A program made the position numbers and the translations under genes. From Pseudomonas sp. P8_229 (GTDB lineage Bacteria > Pseudomonadota > Gammaproteobacteria > Pseudomonadales > Pseudomonadaceae), in the NCBI RefSeq assembly GCF_034008635.1, contig NZ_CP125378.1:3844501-3908500 (forward strand): a DNA stretch of 64,000 bases, in the 5' to 3' direction. The stretch's first letter is position 1, and the number at the start of each line of letters is the position of its first letter. Positions 27,904-38,232 of this stretch are shown one piece after another. The notes below the pieces were generated by a model that saw only the letters and a list, made by a program, of their open reading frames with translations, made no database searches and had not been told where the DNA came from.

Positions 27904-29307
27904 ATGTCGACAGACAAGGTTTCTGTCCACGGCAGTTGGGCTAGCCGCTGGGTTTTCATATTCGCCGCGACCGGTTCGGCCGTGGGACTGGGCAGCATCT
28001 GGAAGTTCCCCTACATGGTCGGGGTCTACGGTGGCGGCGCCTTCGTGCTGATGTTTCTGGCCTGCATCGCCCTGATCGGGGTCCCGGTCATGCTGGCTGA
28101 AACCCTGATCGGCCGGCGTGCACGGCAGAGTCCGGCGAACGCCTTGAAGGTGCTGGCGCTGGAGGCCGGGCATTCGGGCAAGTGGTCGTGGGGAGCTTTT
28201 GCCGGGATGATCACGGCACTGCTGATCCTGTCTTTCTACAGTGTGGTCGGCGGCTGGTCGCTGGATTACATCATCGACATGGGGCGTGGAGACTTCCAGG
28301 GTGCCACGGCGGAGCAGGTCGGCGCTTATTTCGGCAATGTCATCTCCGACCCTTGGCGCCTGACACTTTGGCACACAGTTTTCATGCTGCTGTCGGCCGT
28401 GGTGATTGCCAAAGGTGTGGTTGCCGGGCTTGAACGCAGCCTGAGAATCATGATGCCGCTGCTGTTCGTGATGGTGCTGGTGTTGCTGGGTTACAGCATG
28501 ACCACCGGGCATTTCATGGAAGGTGTGCACTTCATGTTCGATTTCCACCCGGAAAAAGTCCTCGATGGCTTGCTGCCTGCCATGGGGCACGCGTTCTTTT
28601 CGCTGAGCGTGGGCGTCGGCTCGATCATGATCTACGGCGCGTACATGACCAAGGAGGCCTCGCTGTCCGGCACCGTGGTGGGTGTGGCGTTGCTCGATAC
28701 CTTTGTATCGCTGGTGGCGGGTCTGGCGTTGTTCCCGATCGTGTTTGCCGGCGGTCTGAACCCTAGCGAAGGCCCGGGCCTGATGTTCGTCAGCCTGCCA
28801 TTTGCCTTCGGTAACGTGGTTTTCGGCCAGTTGATGGGGGTGGTGTTCTTCGTTCTGGTGGCGATTGCCGCCTGGAGTTCGGCAATTTCCCTGCTTGAGC
28901 CGATGGTCGCCTATCTGGTTGAGCGCACCAAAATCAGCCGCGGCTGGGTGACGTTCTGGCTGGCCTTCATCTGTTGGTTCGTCGGTCTGGGCACGGTGTT
29001 TTCCTTCAATATCTGGAAGGAAGCCAAATTTTTCGTGAACGAAGGCGGGCTGTTCCATCTCTACCAATGGGGTGCGGCGGGCGGTCTGGACTTCTTCGGT
29101 GTGATCGACTTCTTCACCTCGCGGATCATGTTGCCGCTCGGTGGCTTGTGCTTCGTGCTGTTTGCCGGTTGGGTGATGGGACGTGATGCGGTGCGCGACG
29201 AATTGTCGATCCGTAATCCGCTGCTGTTTACCCTGTCCTTGTTCTTGATGCGCTATGTGGCGCCCATCGGCATTCTTGTAGTGTTTGCCACCCAGCTCTG
29301 GAAGTGA
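27904..29307 (+). CDS. Sodium-dependent transporter (NSS/SNF family)
   Basis: The protein has 467 residues with about 12 membrane helices. The family signature lies at the N-terminus: [60 protein letters not shown] contains the sodium- and substrate-binding unwound TM1 ([12 protein letters not shown]) and TM2. [11 protein letters not shown] and the later [14 protein letters not shown] (TM8-like, sodium site) also fit. It imports an amino acid or related solute with sodium; the substrate is not predictable. Its end is followed eight bases later by ratA, so the three genes to rnfH may be co-transcribed. Confidence 0.93.
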   Translation: MSTDKVSVHGSWASRWVFIFAATGSAVGLGSIWKFPYMVGVYGGGAFVLMFLACIALIGVPVMLAETLIGRRARQSPANALKVLALEAGHSGKWSWGAFAGMITALLILSFYSVVGGWSLDYIIDMGRGDFQGATAEQVGAYFGNVISDPWRLTLWHTVFMLLSAVVIAKGVVAGLERSLRIMMPLLFVMVLVLLGYSMTTGHFMEGVHFMFDFHPEKVLDGLLPAMGHAFFSLSVGVGSIMIYGAYMTKEASLSGTVVGVALLDTFVSLVAGLALFPIVFAGGLNPSEGPGLMFVSLPFAFGNVVFGQLMGVVFFVLVAIAAWSSAISLLEPMVAYLVERTKISRGWVTFWLAFICWFVGLGTVFSFNIWKEAKFFVNEGGLFHLYQWGAAGGLDFFGVIDFFTSRIMLPLGGLCFVLFAGWVMGRDAVRDELSIRNPLLFTLSLFLMRYVAPIGILVVFATQLWK

Positions 29308-29314
29308 CGCTTAC

Positions 29315-29749
29315 ATGACGACACACATTCAACGATCAGCGCTGCTGCCATATCCGGCGCAATTTCTTTATGACCTGGTCAACGACGTGGCGCGTTACCC
29401 GGAGTTCCTTCCTTGGTGTTCGTCTGCCGAGGTGCTGGAAAGCTCGCCTGAGCATATGTGCGCCAGCGTTGGCGTGGCCAAGGGGGGGCTTAGCCAGCAT
29501 TTCGTCACGCGCAATACGCTGGTGCCGGGGCAGTCGATTGAAATGAATCTGGAAGAAGGTCCGTTCAATCAGTTGCACGGCGTCTGGGTGTTCAAGCCGC
29601 TGGGTGAAAAGGCCTGCAAGATCAGTCTCGACCTGTCGTTCGATTACGCCGGTCCGATAGTGCGTGCGACCCTCGGGCCGTTGTTCAATCAGGCGGCGAA
29701 TACACTGGTGGATGCGTTTTGCCAGCGCGCCAAACAGATGCATGGTTGA
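29315..29749 (+). CDS. ratA: RatA / Coq10-like START-domain protein
   Basis: The protein has 144 residues from the ATG at 29315 (MTTHIQRSALLPYPAQFLYDLV); ten extra upstream residues in frame overlap the transporter end and are not family-like. Signature: DVARYPEFLPWCSSAEVL, VGVAKGGLSQHFVTRNTL, MNLEEGPFNQLHGVWVFKPLG and FDYAGPIVRATLGPLFNQAANTLVDAFCQRAKQ. The family includes E. coli RatA (PasT), reported to affect 70S ribosome association, and Coq10 ubiquinone-binding proteins. It overlaps rnfH by eight bases, the usual pairing. Confidence 0.93.
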   Translation: MTTHIQRSALLPYPAQFLYDLVNDVARYPEFLPWCSSAEVLESSPEHMCASVGVAKGGLSQHFVTRNTLVPGQSIEMNLEEGPFNQLHGVWVFKPLGEKACKISLDLSFDYAGPIVRATLGPLFNQAANTLVDAFCQRAKQMHG

Positions 29750-30056
29750 GTCGGTGATCGAGATCGAGGTGGTGCATGCCGCCGTGGATCGTCAGGTTTT
29801 GCGCACTGTCAGCGTGCCTGAGGGTACGACAGTGCGTGAGGCTGCGCTGAAGTCCGGAATTGGCGCTGAGTTCCCGGAGCTGGGCTTGAGCGGGTGCCCG
29901 CTGGGGATCTTCGGCAAAGTGGTTGCTGATCCACAGATTCGCCCGATTCAGGCGGGGGAGCGCATCGAGATCTACCGGCCATTGCTGGCAGATCCGAAAG
30001 AGGTGCGACGCTTGCGGGCGGCCAAGGCTGCCGAGGCCAAAGCGCGAAATCAGTAG
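29742..30056 (+). CDS. rnfH: RnfH-family ubiquitin-fold protein
   Basis: The protein has 104 residues from the ATG at 29742. It is a beta-grasp (ubiquitin-like) protein: VIEIEVVHAAVDRQVLRTVSVPEGTTVREAALKSG, LGLSGCPLGIFGKVV, IQAGERIEIYRPLLADPKEVRRLRAAKAAEAKA, with the conserved Y-R-P-L-x-x-D-P-K motif. The family is paired with ratA in most gammaproteobacteria (RatB/PasI). Molecular role unsettled. A bidirectional terminator follows. Confidence 0.93.
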   Translation: MVESVIEIEVVHAAVDRQVLRTVSVPEGTTVREAALKSGIGAEFPELGLSGCPLGIFGKVVADPQIRPIQAGERIEIYRPLLADPKEVRRLRAAKAAEAKARNQ

Positions 30057-30072
30057 TTGGTCAAATCGCAGG

Positions 30073-30107
30073 CAATAAAAAACCCGGAATTTCCGGGTTT
30101 TTTATTG
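30073..30107. terminator. Bidirectional intrinsic terminator
   Basis: AACCCGGAA/TTCCGGGTT stem flanked by A6 on the left and T6 on the right. It serves the rightward ratA-rnfH unit and the leftward bamE gene, whose stop codon is 10 bases away. Confidence 0.95.
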
Positions 30108-30116
30108 CGTCGCAAA

Positions 30117-30647
30117 TTATTGCGGCGAGGTGTCCAGTGGCTCAGGCGTCGGAACCGGAACGGTTTCAACACCGTCCACGTCCTTCTGGATCTGATCCAG
30201 CAAGGAACCTGGTTTGGCTGGTTGTTCCGGCTTCGGCTTCTCGGCGTTCTCGGTAGCAGGCGCGGTCACGCTGGTGCCACTGTCCTTGCCCAGAATGGCT
30301 TCGTCACGGCTTACGCCCGGCATGAAGTCACCGGACAGGCTGACAAGCTGGTCGTTGGAGTTGAAAATAACACTCATGCGTTCCTGTTGGCGTTCACCGC
30401 CGCCAGGTTGCAGGCTGTACAGATAATCCCAGCGATCGGCATGGAACGTGTCGGTCAGCAGAGGGTTACCCATGATAAACCGTACTTGCCGACGGGTCAT
30501 TCCCGGGCGTAACTGGTCTATCATGTCCTGCGTGACGACATTGCCCTGCTGGATGTCGATTTTGTAAACCCCGGGGAATGAACAACCGGCGAGTGCGAGC
30601 AGTCCCACAAAGGTGAAACTGGTTAGCAAGAGCTTGGTGTTTTGCAT
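30117..30647 (-). CDS. bamE: Outer-membrane assembly lipoprotein BamE (OmlA)
   Basis: The protein has 176 residues. A lipoprotein signal ends in the lipobox LALAGC with the acylated cysteine at residue 22. The SmpA/OmlA domain follows: [53 protein letters not shown]. It is the BamE component of the beta-barrel assembly machine at the outer membrane. The C-terminal 60 residues (proline- and threonine-rich, [15 protein letters not shown]) extend beyond the short E. coli BamE, as in other Pseudomonas OmlA proteins. It is divergent from fur. Confidence 0.97.
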   Translation of the reverse strand: MQNTKLLLTSFTFVGLLALAGCSFPGVYKIDIQQGNVVTQDMIDQLRPGMTRRQVRFIMGNPLLTDTFHADRWDYLYSLQPGGGERQQERMSVIFNSNDQLVSLSGDFMPGVSRDEAILGKDSGTSVTAPATENAEKPKPEQPAKPGSLLDQIQKDVDGVETVPVPTPEPLDTSPQ

Positions 30648-30668
30648 CGGTGGGCGACTTCCACTATC

Positions 30669-30697
30669 TTGGCTGGGACAACGTAAACGCCGATCAT
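30669..30697 (+). promoter_or_regulatory. Candidate fur promoter
   Basis: TTGGCT (30669-30674), a 17-base spacer and GATCAT (30692-30697) fit a sigma-70 promoter (4/6 at the -10), 48 bases before the fur start. Assigned by eye only. Confidence 0.4.
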
Positions 30698-30744
30698 ACC
30701 CGCATTAAGAGAAGCTGCGAAGCAGCATCGCGAGAAAGCTGACC

Positions 30745-31149
30745 ATGGTTGAAAATAGCGAACTACGCAAAGCCGGCCTCAAAGTGACCCTGCCACGGGT
30801 CAAGATCCTGCAAATGCTCGACTCTACCGAGCAGCGTCACATGAGTGCCGAGGACGTCTACAAGGCGTTGATGGAAGCTGGCGAGGACGTCGGTCTGGCC
30901 ACGGTTTACCGTGTTCTGACCCAGTTCGAAGCCGCTGGCCTCGTGGTCCGTCACAACTTCGACGGTGGCCACGCGGTATTCGAATTGGCCGACGGTGGCC
31001 ACCACGACCATATGGTCAACGTGGAAACCGGTGAAGTCGTCGAATTCGTCAGCCCGGAAATCGAAAAGCTCCAGAAGGCAATTGCCGAGGAGCACGGTGT
31101 TGATCTGGTAGATCACAATCTGGTGCTGTACGTACGCAAGAAAAAGTAA
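30745..31149 (+). CDS. fur: Ferric uptake regulator Fur
   Basis: The protein has 134 residues. The winged-helix DNA-binding half (about 1-80) contains LKVTLPRVKILQML and SAEDVYKALMEAGEDVGLATVYRVLTQFEAAGLVVRHNF. The dimer/metal half holds DGGHHDHMVNVETGEVVEF (the HHDH site) and EEHGVDLVDHNLVLYV. It is the Fe(II)-dependent repressor of iron-uptake genes. There is no cysteine anywhere in the protein, so the structural zinc site made by cysteine pairs in E. coli Fur is absent, as in other Pseudomonas Fur proteins. Confidence 0.98.
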   Translation: MVENSELRKAGLKVTLPRVKILQMLDSTEQRHMSAEDVYKALMEAGEDVGLATVYRVLTQFEAAGLVVRHNFDGGHAVFELADGGHHDHMVNVETGEVVEFVSPEIEKLQKAIAEEHGVDLVDHNLVLYVRKKK

Positions 31150-31182
31150 GCATGTCGCGCGAATTTCAGGTTCGCGAAACGA

Positions 31183-31210
31183 ACGAAGGCGACCCAAGGG
31201 TCGCCTTCGT
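31183..31210. terminator. Stem-loop between fur and recN
   Basis: ACGAAGGCGACCC/GGGTCGCCTTCGT is a perfect 13-bp stem with a 2-base AA centre, placed between the convergent fur and recN genes. The T content on either side is weak, but position and stability support a shared transcription end. Confidence 0.75.
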
Positions 31211-31237
31211 GCTTTCTGTCGTGCTTGTAACCTCCGG

Positions 31238-32911
31238 TCAGGCCTTGGCGGTGACGACCATCTTTTTCGCGTGAGCCAGAGACTCCTTGGTCAGGTCAAT
31301 GCCACCCAGCATCCGTGCCACTTCTTCTATACGGTCGTTTTTGCTCAGCTTGGAAACGGCGGTGTGAGTCGCTTGCTCACCGCGTACCTTGTGCACGAAT
31401 AAATGCTGGTGACCCTGCGCGGCCACCTGCGGCAAGTGCGTCACGGTCAGTACCTGCCCGCGATCACCCAGGCGCCGCAGCAACTGGCCGACAATTTCCG
31501 CAGTCGGCCCGCCAATGCCTACGTCCACTTCGTCGAATACCAGCGTTGGCACCCGTGAGGTTTGTGCGGTAATCACCTGAATCGCCAGGCTGATCCGCGA
31601 CAGCTCGCCACCGGAGGCCACTTTGGCCAGTGCCTTCAACGGCTGGCCGGGGTTGGCGCTGACCAGTAGTTCGACTTGTTCCAGGCCATTGGGTAGCAAT
31701 TCATCGCTGCTGTTGGCGCGCAGCTCAATGGTGAAGCGCCCACCCGGCATGCCCAGTCGCTGAATCTCCTGCTCAACCGCGCTGGCGAGACTGCCGGCAG
31801 CCTGATGCCGCAAATCGCTCAGCTCTCGCGCCTTCTCTTGATAGTGGCGGGCGTACGAGGCCAGTTCTTCACCCAGGCGCTCGATGGATTCGTCGTTGGC
31901 GTTGAGCGTTTCGATTTCATCCAGCAACTTCTGCTGCATTTCACCGACCTCGGTCGGCTGGATCCGGTGTTTGCGTGCCAAGGTGTAGATCGCGTCGAGG
32001 CGTTCTTCCAGATATTGCAGGCGCGCCGGATCGGCATCGAAGTTATCGAGGAAGCGATTGAGCTCGCCGACGGCTTCTTCGACCTGGATCTGCGCACTGG
32101 TCAGCAGACTGCTGGCCTCGCCCAGTGCACCAATCGAATTGTTCACGCTCGACAGGCGATTGAGGCTGGCGGTCAGCGCGTTCAGCACGTTGCCGGAATC
32201 GCTCTCGCTGCATTGTTCGACCACTTGTCGGCAAATGCCGAGCAGGGTTTCGGCGTTGGTCAGGTTTTTGTGTTCCTGCTCCAGCTGTTCCAGCTCGTTT
32301 TCGCCGAGGCCGAGGTTTTCCAGTTCTTCGAGCTGGTAGCTGAGCAGTTGATGGCGGGCACGTTGTTCGTCGCCGGAATTGGAGAGGCGCTCCAGTTCCT
32401 GGCGGGTCTGGCGCCAGCGCTGAGCAGCCAGTTGAACCTGACGGGCCAGATCGGTCGCGCCAGCGTATTCATCGAGCAGCCGCCGATGGGTATCGGTTTT
32501 CAGCAGGGACTGGTGTTCGTGCTGGCTGTGGATATCGATCAGCAGTTCGCCGAGGGCCTTGAGGTCGCCGAGCGGGCAGGGCGTGCCGTTGATATAGCCG
32601 CGCGAACGTCCTTCGGCGGTGATGACCCGGCGCAGGATGCACGGGCCATCGTTTTCGAGGTCGCGCTCGGCCAGCCAGGCATGGGCTTCAGGGATGTCGA
32701 CCAGATCGAAGGTCGCGAGAATGTCGGCCTTGTCGGCGCCCGGGCGGACCACGCCGCTGTCGGCGCGATCGCCGAGGGTCAGGCCCAGTGCGTCGAGCAT
32801 GATCGACTTGCCGGCGCCGGTTTCCCCTGTGATCACGCTCATCCCGCGATCGAGTTCGAGATCGAGATGTTCAACGATGGCGTAGTTGTGTACGGACAGG
32901 TGCACCAGCAT
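31238..32911 (-). CDS. recN: DNA repair ATPase RecN
   Basis: The protein has 557 residues, SMC-like. The start MLVHLSVHNYAIVEHLDLEL leads to Walker A G29-ETGAGKS-36; two coiled-coil arms (about 160-370, heptad-rich ELEQLEQEHKNLTNAE, ARELSDLRHQAAGSLASAV) surround a hinge; the C-terminal lobe has ALAKVASGGELSRISLAI (ABC signature), TLVFDEVDVGIGG (Walker B) and VTHLPQVAA. RecN helps repair double-strand breaks by recombination. A LexA-type box 25 bases upstream of the start shows SOS control. It is divergent from grpE. Confidence 0.98.
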   Translation of the reverse strand: MLVHLSVHNYAIVEHLDLELDRGMSVITGETGAGKSIMLDALGLTLGDRADSGVVRPGADKADILATFDLVDIPEAHAWLAERDLENDGPCILRRVITAEGRSRGYINGTPCPLGDLKALGELLIDIHSQHEHQSLLKTDTHRRLLDEYAGATDLARQVQLAAQRWRQTRQELERLSNSGDEQRARHQLLSYQLEELENLGLGENELEQLEQEHKNLTNAETLLGICRQVVEQCSESDSGNVLNALTASLNRLSSVNNSIGALGEASSLLTSAQIQVEEAVGELNRFLDNFDADPARLQYLEERLDAIYTLARKHRIQPTEVGEMQQKLLDEIETLNANDESIERLGEELASYARHYQEKARELSDLRHQAAGSLASAVEQEIQRLGMPGGRFTIELRANSSDELLPNGLEQVELLVSANPGQPLKALAKVASGGELSRISLAIQVITAQTSRVPTLVFDEVDVGIGGPTAEIVGQLLRRLGDRGQVLTVTHLPQVAAQGHQHLFVHKVRGEQATHTAVSKLSKNDRIEEVARMLGGIDLTKESLAHAKKMVVTAKA

Positions 32912-32935
32912 AAAGGCCGCTCCCAGGCTTTAGGT

Positions 32936-32951
32936 CTGGTTATTTATACAG
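32936..32951 (-). promoter_or_regulatory. LexA (SOS) box upstream of recN
   Basis: On the minus strand CTG-TATAAATAAC-CAG matches the CTG-N10-CAG LexA consensus with an AT-rich centre and lies 25 bases before the recN start. Confidence 0.88.
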
Positions 32952-33068
32952 TGTTTTGTTTCTGGCTGACAATGCCTTCGCTTAGCTCGATTCGCTTGAT
33001 CCGATCAAATGCTTAGTCCGGCCGGGAATGACAATGCAGCACTTTTTTGTAGGGGTAATCATTGCAGG

Positions 33069-33098
33069 CCCTTGAAGCCTGATTTTGCGGCCCCATAT
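33069..33098 (+). promoter_or_regulatory. Sigma-32 heat-shock promoter of grpE-dnaK-dnaJ
   Basis: CCCTTGAAG (33069-33077), a 13-base spacer and CCCCATAT (33091-33098) match the sigma-32 (RpoH) consensus CTTGAA-N13/14-CCCCATNT closely. It lies 54 bases upstream of the grpE start. Confidence 0.92.
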
Positions 33099-33151
33099 AT
33101 CGGGGCAGAAGCGCGAGTCGAGCTCGCGGACGTAATTGAAAGGAGAATTCT

Positions 33152-33718
33152 ATGGCTGACGAACAGACAGTAGATACGCAAAATCCAGAAGCCAATCAGG
33201 CGCCCGAGACTTCGGGTGACGACCTGGCGACCCGTGTACAAGTGCTCGAAGAGCAATTGGCCGCCGCGCAGGATCAGTCTCTGCGCGTAGCTGCCGATCT
33301 GCAGAACGTCCGCCGTCGTGCCGAACAGGACGTCGAAAAGGCGCACAAGTTTGCCCTGGAAAAATTCGCCAGTGACTTGTTGCCGATCGTCGACAGCCTG
33401 GAGCGCGGCCTCGAGCTGTCGAACCCGGACGACGAAAGCATCCGTCCGATGCGCGAAGGCATCGAGCTGACCCTGAAAATGTTCCACGACACCCTCAAGC
33501 GCTATCAGCTTGAAGCGATTGATCCGCATGGCGAGCCGTTCAACGCGGTTCACCATCAGGCGATGGCCATGCAGGAAAGCGCCGATGTTGAGCCAAACAG
33601 CGTGCTGAAGGTGTTCCAGAAGGGCTATCAGCTCAACGGTCGCCTGTTGCGTCCGGCCATGGTTGTGGTCAGCAAGGCGCCGGCGCCAATTTCGCCTTCG
33701 ATTGACGAGAAGGCTTGA
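33152..33718 (+). CDS. grpE: Nucleotide-exchange factor GrpE
   Basis: The protein has 188 residues. An acidic disordered start is followed by a long helix (about 28-75: [64 protein letters not shown]) that dimerises, then a four-helix bundle and the beta domain near the C-terminus ([42 protein letters not shown]). It releases ADP from DnaK. AAAGGAG precedes the ATG. It is the first gene of the heat-shock unit behind the sigma-32 promoter. Confidence 0.98.
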   Translation: MADEQTVDTQNPEANQAPETSGDDLATRVQVLEEQLAAAQDQSLRVAADLQNVRRRAEQDVEKAHKFALEKFASDLLPIVDSLERGLELSNPDDESIRPMREGIELTLKMFHDTLKRYQLEAIDPHGEPFNAVHHQAMAMQESADVEPNSVLKVFQKGYQLNGRLLRPAMVVVSKAPAPISPSIDEKA

Positions 33719-33820
33719 AATTAGCCGCAAGGCCCCCATTTAGAAGTCAAGCGTTTAAGTATTACCGCAGTTAGCCACAACTGCTGCGGCAAAAAAATCC
33801 AAAGTTTCGGGAGAGTGAAC

Positions 33821-35737
33821 ATGGGCAAAATTATCGGTATCGACCTGGGGACTACCAACTCCTGCGTCTCCGTGCTGGAAAACGGCAAAGCCAAAGTTAT
33901 TGAAAACGCTGAAGGCGCGCGCACCACGCCGTCGATCATCGCTTACGCCAACGATGGCGAAATCCTGGTAGGTCAGTCGGCCAAGCGTCAGGCAGTGACC
34001 AACCCGCACAACACCCTGTACGCAGTAAAGCGTCTGATCGGTCGTCGTTTCGACGAAGAGGTTGTGCAGAAAGACATCCAGATGGTCCCTTACAAGATCG
34101 TCAAGGCTGACAACAACGACGCCTGGGTAGAAGTGAACGGCCAGAAAATGGCGCCGCCACAAATCTCGGCTGAAATCCTGAAAAAGATGAAGAAGACCGC
34201 CGAAGACTACCTCGGCGAGCCTGTGACCGAAGCGGTGATCACCGTTCCGGCCTACTTCAACGACAGCCAGCGTCAGGCGACCAAAGACGCCGGCCGCATC
34301 GCCGGTCTGGACGTAAAACGTATCATCAACGAACCAACCGCAGCTGCTCTGGCTTACGGTATGGACAAGGCCAAGGGCGATCACACCGTGATCGTTTACG
34401 ACCTGGGTGGCGGTACTTTCGACGTTTCCGTGATCGAGATCGCTGAAGTTGACGGCGAGCACCAGTTCGAAGTGTTGGCCACCAACGGTGACACGTTCCT
34501 GGGCGGTGAAGACTTCGACATTCGTCTGATCGACTACCTCGTTGACGAATTCAAGAAAGAAAGCGGCATGAACCTCAAGGGTGATCCGCTGGCCATGCAG
34601 CGCCTGAAAGAAGCCGCTGAGAAAGCCAAGATCGAGCTGTCTTCCGCTCAGTCGACCGACGTCAACCTGCCGTACATCACTGCAGATGCCACCGGTCCTA
34701 AGCACCTGAACGTGAAGATCTCGCGTGCCAAGCTCGAAGCACTGGTTGAAGACCTGGTTCAGCGCACCATCGAACCTTGCCGTATCGCCATGAAAGACGC
34801 CGGTATCGACGTTGGCGCGATCAACGACGTGATTCTGGTCGGCGGTCAGACCCGTATGCCGCTGGTACAGAAGCTGGTGACCGATTTCTTCGGTAAAGAA
34901 GCTCGTAAAGACGTGAACCCGGACGAAGCGGTTGCCATGGGTGCTGCGATTCAGGGCGCTGTTCTGGCCGGTGACGTGAAAGACGTTCTGCTGCTCGACG
35001 TCAGCCCGCTGACCCTGGGTATCGAAACCATGGGTGGCGTGATGACCGCGCTGATCGAGAAAAACACCACGATTCCTACCAAGAAATCGCAAGTGTTCTC
35101 GACTGCCGACGATAACCAGGGCGCTGTGACCATTCACGTTCTGCAAGGTGAGCGTAAGCAAGCCGCACAGAACAAATCCCTGGGCAAGTTCGACCTGGCC
35201 GACATTCCACCAGCTCCACGTGGCGTGCCGCAGATCGAAGTGACCTTCGACATCGACGCTAACGGCATCCTGCACGTTGGCGCGAAAGACAAGGCGACCG
35301 GTAAAGAGCAGAAGATCACCATCAAGGCCAACTCCGGTCTGTCGGATGAAGAAATTCAGAAGATGGTTCGCGATGCCGAGCTGAACGCCGAGGAAGACCG
35401 CAAGTTCGCTGAGCTGGCTGAATCCCGTAACAAGGGTGATGCACTGGTTCACTCGACTCGCAAAATGGTTACCGAAGCGGGCGACAAGGTCAGCGCTGAA
35501 GAGAAGACCGCGATCGAAGCCGCTGTGGTTGCACTGGAAGCCGCTGTGAAAGGCGACGACAAGGCTGCCATCGAAGCGAAGATCGAAGAGCTGTCGAAAG
35601 TCTCGGCTCCGGTCGCTCAGAAGATGTACGCCGAACAGGCTCAGCCTGCTGAAGGCGCGGCGCCGCACGACGAGAAAGCTGAAAAGGCTGACGATGTTGT
35701 CGATGCCGAGTTCGAAGAGGTCAAAGACCACAAGTAA
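33821..35737 (+). CDS. dnaK: Chaperone DnaK (Hsp70)
   Basis: The protein has 638 residues from ATG at 33821 ([21 protein letters not shown] upstream); a GTG two codons earlier is not needed. The ATPase domain shows [22 protein letters not shown] and the phosphate-2 motif [15 protein letters not shown]; the substrate domain begins after [19 protein letters not shown]; the lid ends in an acidic tail [11 protein letters not shown]. It is the central heat-shock chaperone with DnaJ and GrpE. Confidence 0.99.
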   Translation: MGKIIGIDLGTTNSCVSVLENGKAKVIENAEGARTTPSIIAYANDGEILVGQSAKRQAVTNPHNTLYAVKRLIGRRFDEEVVQKDIQMVPYKIVKADNNDAWVEVNGQKMAPPQISAEILKKMKKTAEDYLGEPVTEAVITVPAYFNDSQRQATKDAGRIAGLDVKRIINEPTAAALAYGMDKAKGDHTVIVYDLGGGTFDVSVIEIAEVDGEHQFEVLATNGDTFLGGEDFDIRLIDYLVDEFKKESGMNLKGDPLAMQRLKEAAEKAKIELSSAQSTDVNLPYITADATGPKHLNVKISRAKLEALVEDLVQRTIEPCRIAMKDAGIDVGAINDVILVGGQTRMPLVQKLVTDFFGKEARKDVNPDEAVAMGAAIQGAVLAGDVKDVLLLDVSPLTLGIETMGGVMTALIEKNTTIPTKKSQVFSTADDNQGAVTIHVLQGERKQAAQNKSLGKFDLADIPPAPRGVPQIEVTFDIDANGILHVGAKDKATGKEQKITIKANSGLSDEEIQKMVRDAELNAEEDRKFAELAESRNKGDALVHSTRKMVTEAGDKVSAEEKTAIEAAVVALEAAVKGDDKAAIEAKIEELSKVSAPVAQKMYAEQAQPAEGAAPHDEKAEKADDVVDAEFEEVKDHK

Positions 35738-35791
35738 GTTGTTGGTCGGCCGGTTGACTGCCTTGCGGCGGTGACTGGTAGGATGTCGCCG

Positions 35792-35811
35792 CGCGGGAGC
35801 TTGCTCCCGCG
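35792..35811. repeat. REP-like palindrome between dnaK and dnaJ
   Basis: CGCGGGAGC-TT-GCTCCCGCG is a perfect 9-bp palindrome of the Pseudomonas REP type in the 297-base gap between dnaK and dnaJ. It may stabilise the upstream mRNA or partly terminate it. Confidence 0.8.
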
Positions 35812-36034
35812 TTGGCGTATCTGGAATACACGAATTTTTACAGCATGCGACAAGGTTTGCCTGCTGCTGGTATGGCCGGGAATGCTCCTGCTTTTCGCGC
35901 CGCAAGTACCAAAAGAAACAAAGACCAGGATCGTTGAATTGACGTGAGTTGGGTCCGGGCCTGTATTGGGGCTCAACGAGTTTGGCCATCCTCAGGAGGG
36001 GTTTGCCGAACGTCCTCAAGAGTGCAAAAGACTT

Positions 36035-37159
36035 ATGGCAAAGCGTGACTATTACGAAGTATTGGGTGTAGAGCGTGGTTCAAGCGATGCAGACCTGAAG
36101 AAGGCCTATCGTCGTCTGGCGATGAAGCATCACCCGGACCGTAATCCCGATGACAAAGCGTCGGAAGAACTGTTCAAAGAGGCCAACGAGGCCTACGAAG
36201 TATTGTCCGATTCGAGCAAGCGCGCGGCGTACGATCAGTACGGTCATGCCGGTGTCGACCCGAGCATGGGCGGCGGTGGCGCCGGTTTCGGCGGGCAGAA
36301 TTTCTCGGACATCTTTGGCGATGTCTTCAGTGACTTCTTCGGTGGCGGTCGCGGCGGTTCCCGTGGTGGCGCCCAGCGTGGCAGCGATCTGCGCTACACC
36401 CTGGAGCTGAATCTGGAAGAAGCGGTGCGCGGCACTACCGTGAATATCCGCGTTCCGACACTGGTCAATTGCAAGCCATGCGATGGTTCCGGCGCGAAGA
36501 AAGGCTCGTCGCCATCGACCTGCCCGACCTGCGGCGGCATCGGTCAGGTGCGCATGCAGCAAGGCTTCTTCTCGGTGCAGCAGACCTGCCCGCGTTGCCA
36601 TGGCCAGGGCAAGATCATTTCCGATCCGTGCGATTCCTGCCACGGCGACGGTCGTGTCGAAGAGTACAAAACGCTGTCGGTCAAAGTGCCGGCTGGCGTC
36701 GATACCGGCGACCGCATTCGTCTGTCTGGCGAAGGCGAGGCGGGTACTCAAGGTGGCCCGACTGGCGACCTGTACGTTGTGATCAACGTGCGCGAGCACG
36801 ACATCTTCCAGCGCGATGGCAAGCATCTGTTCTGCGAAGTACCGATCAGCTTCGTTGATGCGGCGCTCGGTGGCGAGCTGGAAATCCCGACGCTCGACGG
36901 TCGCGTCAAACTGAAAATCCCCGAAGGCACCCAGACCGGCAAGCAGTTCCGTGTGCGCGGCAAGGGCGTGGCACCAGTGCGTGGCGGTGGTGCGGGCGAT
37001 CTGATGTGCCGCGTAGCGGTGGAAACGCCAGTCAATCTGAATCGTCGTCAGCGCGAACTGCTCGAAGAGTTCCGCAGCTCGCTGGCGGACGACAACAGCC
37101 ACTCGCCGAAAACCACCGGTTGGTTCGATGGTGTGAAGCGCTTCTTCGGCGATCTGTAA
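36035..37159 (+). CDS. dnaJ: Chaperone DnaJ (Hsp40)
   Basis: The protein has 374 residues from ATG at 36035 ([15 protein letters not shown]); the frame extends upstream but the J-domain start is unambiguous. The J-domain (1-70) has the HPD motif in [10 protein letters not shown]; a Gly/Phe-rich linker (GMGGGG-like, [24 protein letters not shown]) follows; the zinc-finger domain has four CxxCxGxG repeats ([32 protein letters not shown]); then the C-terminal substrate-binding region. It stimulates DnaK ATPase and delivers clients. Confidence 0.99.
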   Translation: MAKRDYYEVLGVERGSSDADLKKAYRRLAMKHHPDRNPDDKASEELFKEANEAYEVLSDSSKRAAYDQYGHAGVDPSMGGGGAGFGGQNFSDIFGDVFSDFFGGGRGGSRGGAQRGSDLRYTLELNLEEAVRGTTVNIRVPTLVNCKPCDGSGAKKGSSPSTCPTCGGIGQVRMQQGFFSVQQTCPRCHGQGKIISDPCDSCHGDGRVEEYKTLSVKVPAGVDTGDRIRLSGEGEAGTQGGPTGDLYVVINVREHDIFQRDGKHLFCEVPISFVDAALGGELEIPTLDGRVKLKIPEGTQTGKQFRVRGKGVAPVRGGGAGDLMCRVAVETPVNLNRRQRELLEEFRSSLADDNSHSPKTTGWFDGVKRFFGDL

Positions 37160-37975
<816 letters not shown>

Positions 37976-37989
37976 TTGACTGCTTTACC

Positions 37990-38020
37990 CAGCGCAAACG
38001 CCCGGTTTGCGCTGGTTTTT
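37990..38020 (+). terminator. Intrinsic terminator after dapB
   Basis: CAGCGCAAAC/GTTTGCGCTG is a perfect 10-bp stem with loop GCCCG, followed by GTTTTT. It closes the dnaJ-dapB unit. Confidence 0.95.
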
Positions 38021-38106
38021 CTGCACCGCGTGACGCCCTGTCGCATTCTCCGGCCTTTTAGGCTCTTTAGCGGTGGACCAAAAAAGCCTTTTTCTGTAAG
38101 CTACAG

Positions 38107-38187
38107 CTTTAGTGTGTCCACTAAAAGCGCGCAGAATAATTCAGTGAAGAAGCGGGGTGACGTGTCCATACGTCACTCCGCTTTTTT
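38107..38187 (+). promoter_or_regulatory. carA leader with two hairpins, the second terminator-like
   Basis: CTTTAGTG-TGTC-CACTAAAAG (38107-38127) is a first hairpin. The second, AGCGGGGTGACG/CGTCACTCCGCT (38151-38182, one G-U pair), is followed by six T and looks like an intrinsic terminator only 46 bases before the carA start. The same TGTCCA hexamer lies in both hairpins. Position suggests attenuation of carAB by pyrimidine or arginine signals, or simply a terminator with the carA promoter behind it. Confidence 0.65.
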
Positions 38188-38232
38188 ACAACCTGCGATT
38201 GCCCTTTCATGCGTTATTTACGGGAGGTCTTC

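Noticed and set aside
33755..36019. 754-codon open frame on the strand opposite dnaK
   Set aside because: A known artefact: dnaK codon bias leaves the antisense frame open; its sequence has no ribosome site and dnaK is certain.
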